From Albidovulum sp. (GTDB lineage Bacteria > Pseudomonadota > Alphaproteobacteria > Rhodobacterales > Rhodobacteraceae): a stretch of DNA of 64,000 nucleotides. The translations under genes were made by a program, and so were the position numbers. The stretch spans positions 257,385 to 321,384 of the forward strand of contig JACKKB010000004.1 of assembly GCA_020637635.1 (NCBI GenBank), read 5' to 3'. The notes under the pieces were generated by a model, which was given only the letters and a program-made list of their open reading frames with translations, made no database searches and had not been told where the DNA came from. How positions within the stretch are numbered: the first letter of the stretch is position 1; each line of letters starts with the position of its first letter. This document shows, piece after piece, positions 63,739 through 64,000 of this stretch.

Positions 63739-64000
63739 ATGAGAACCCATGTCAAAGCGCTTGTCGTCGGCGGCGGGGCCGTCGGAACCGGCATCGCCTA
63801 CCACCTCGCGAAAGCCGGCTGGGACACGATGCTGCTGGAGCGGGACGAGCTGACATCGGGCTCCACCTGGCACGCGGCGGGGCTCCTGCCCTTGTTCAAC
63901 ATGTCCTTCGCGACGACGCATATCCACAAGTACTCGGTCGATTTCTACAAGTCGCTCGAGGCCGAGACCGGTCTCAACGCCGGTTTCGCGGTCGTCGGCA
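63739..64000 (+). CDS. GcvT-type FAD-dependent oxidoreductase, 5' end only
   Basis: The first 87 codons of a gene running out of the window. FAD Rossmann motif ALVVGGGAVGTGIAYHLAKA, then LLERDELTSGSTWHAAGLLP, whose TWHAAG segment carries the His that covalently holds FAD in dimethylglycine and sarcosine dehydrogenases; HIHKYSVDFYKSLE follows as in that family. Expected to be a full protein of about 800 residues with C-terminal GcvT domains. ATG 63739 with CAGGGAG upstream. Confidence 0.9.
   Translation, partial: MRTHVKALVVGGGAVGTGIAYHLAKAGWDTMLLERDELTSGSTWHAAGLLPLFNMSFATTHIHKYSVDFYKSLEAETGLNAGFAVVG

Overview
The window is about 64 kb of very GC-rich DNA (by eye roughly two thirds G+C) with dense bacterial genes, many joined by ATGA or TGATG overlaps. 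Gene content points to an alphaproteobacterium of the order Rhodobacterales (Paracoccaceae/Roseobacteraceae): DUF1489, DUF2927 and DUF1127-type proteins, a hisS-hisZ-hisG operon with short-form HisG, a class II (B12-dependent) ribonucleotide reductase, a sulfide:quinone oxidoreductase and a type A RNase P RNA. Genus cannot be settled from the sequence alone. The window looks chromosomal. There is no CRISPR array, prophage or complete insertion sequence; the only mobile-element trace is a short IS5-like transposase relic near 30.7 kb.

Layout. 1-2.7 kb: a truncated DUF2235 hydrolase, a PLP ornithine/lysine-type decarboxylase with a long leader, and a divergent Lrp/AsnC regulator. 2.7-6.8 kb: a membrane-protein pair, an HxlR regulator and a divergent DUF1428-GST-VOC-VOC detoxification cassette. 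6.8-13.7 kb: rnpB, an amidase, an excalibur lipoprotein, gatA-gatC, a UPF0173 hydrolase, two small proteins, tadA and an RluB-type pseudouridine synthase followed by a low-complexity stretch. 14.4-20.6 kb: a co-directional envelope-stress-like module (27-residue membrane peptide, XpaC-like, TelA, DUF2927 lipoprotein, an unclear ORF, SPFH-GYF2, zinc-ribbon membrane protein). 20.6-23.9 kb: PfkB kinase, dtd, EamA transporter and a crotonase. 24.3-30.5 kb: a five-gene Dpp/Opp-type ABC operon.

30.6-46 kb is mostly housekeeping: tRNA-Tyr, rlmB, a YHS protein, nrdJ, DUF1489, hisS-hisZ-hisG, slyX, a secreted protein, an AbrB-family membrane protein, a ClsC-like phospholipase D and dnaE. 46-56.3 kb holds a DUF6544 protein and a purine salvage operon: xdhABC (xanthine dehydrogenase and its maturation factor) fused by overlaps to a BMP-type nucleoside ABC importer, so uptake and oxidation of purines are made together. 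56.5-64 kb holds sqr, a CDF cation exporter, an SH3-domain protein, a D-2-hydroxyacid dehydrogenase, an MBL-fold hydrolase ending in a heptanucleotide repeat tract, an unrecognised periplasmic protein, a quinone oxidoreductase and the start of a GcvT-linked FAD oxidoreductase.

The least understood part, and the best candidate for an under-described system, is the TelA/XpaC/SPFH/zinc-ribbon module with its coupled 27-residue membrane peptide. Other points of interest are several short in-gene tandem repeats (15-bp, 6-bp, 33-bp, 7-bp), a possibly frameshifted RluB tail, and stem-loops placed beside the binding-protein genes of both ABC operons.
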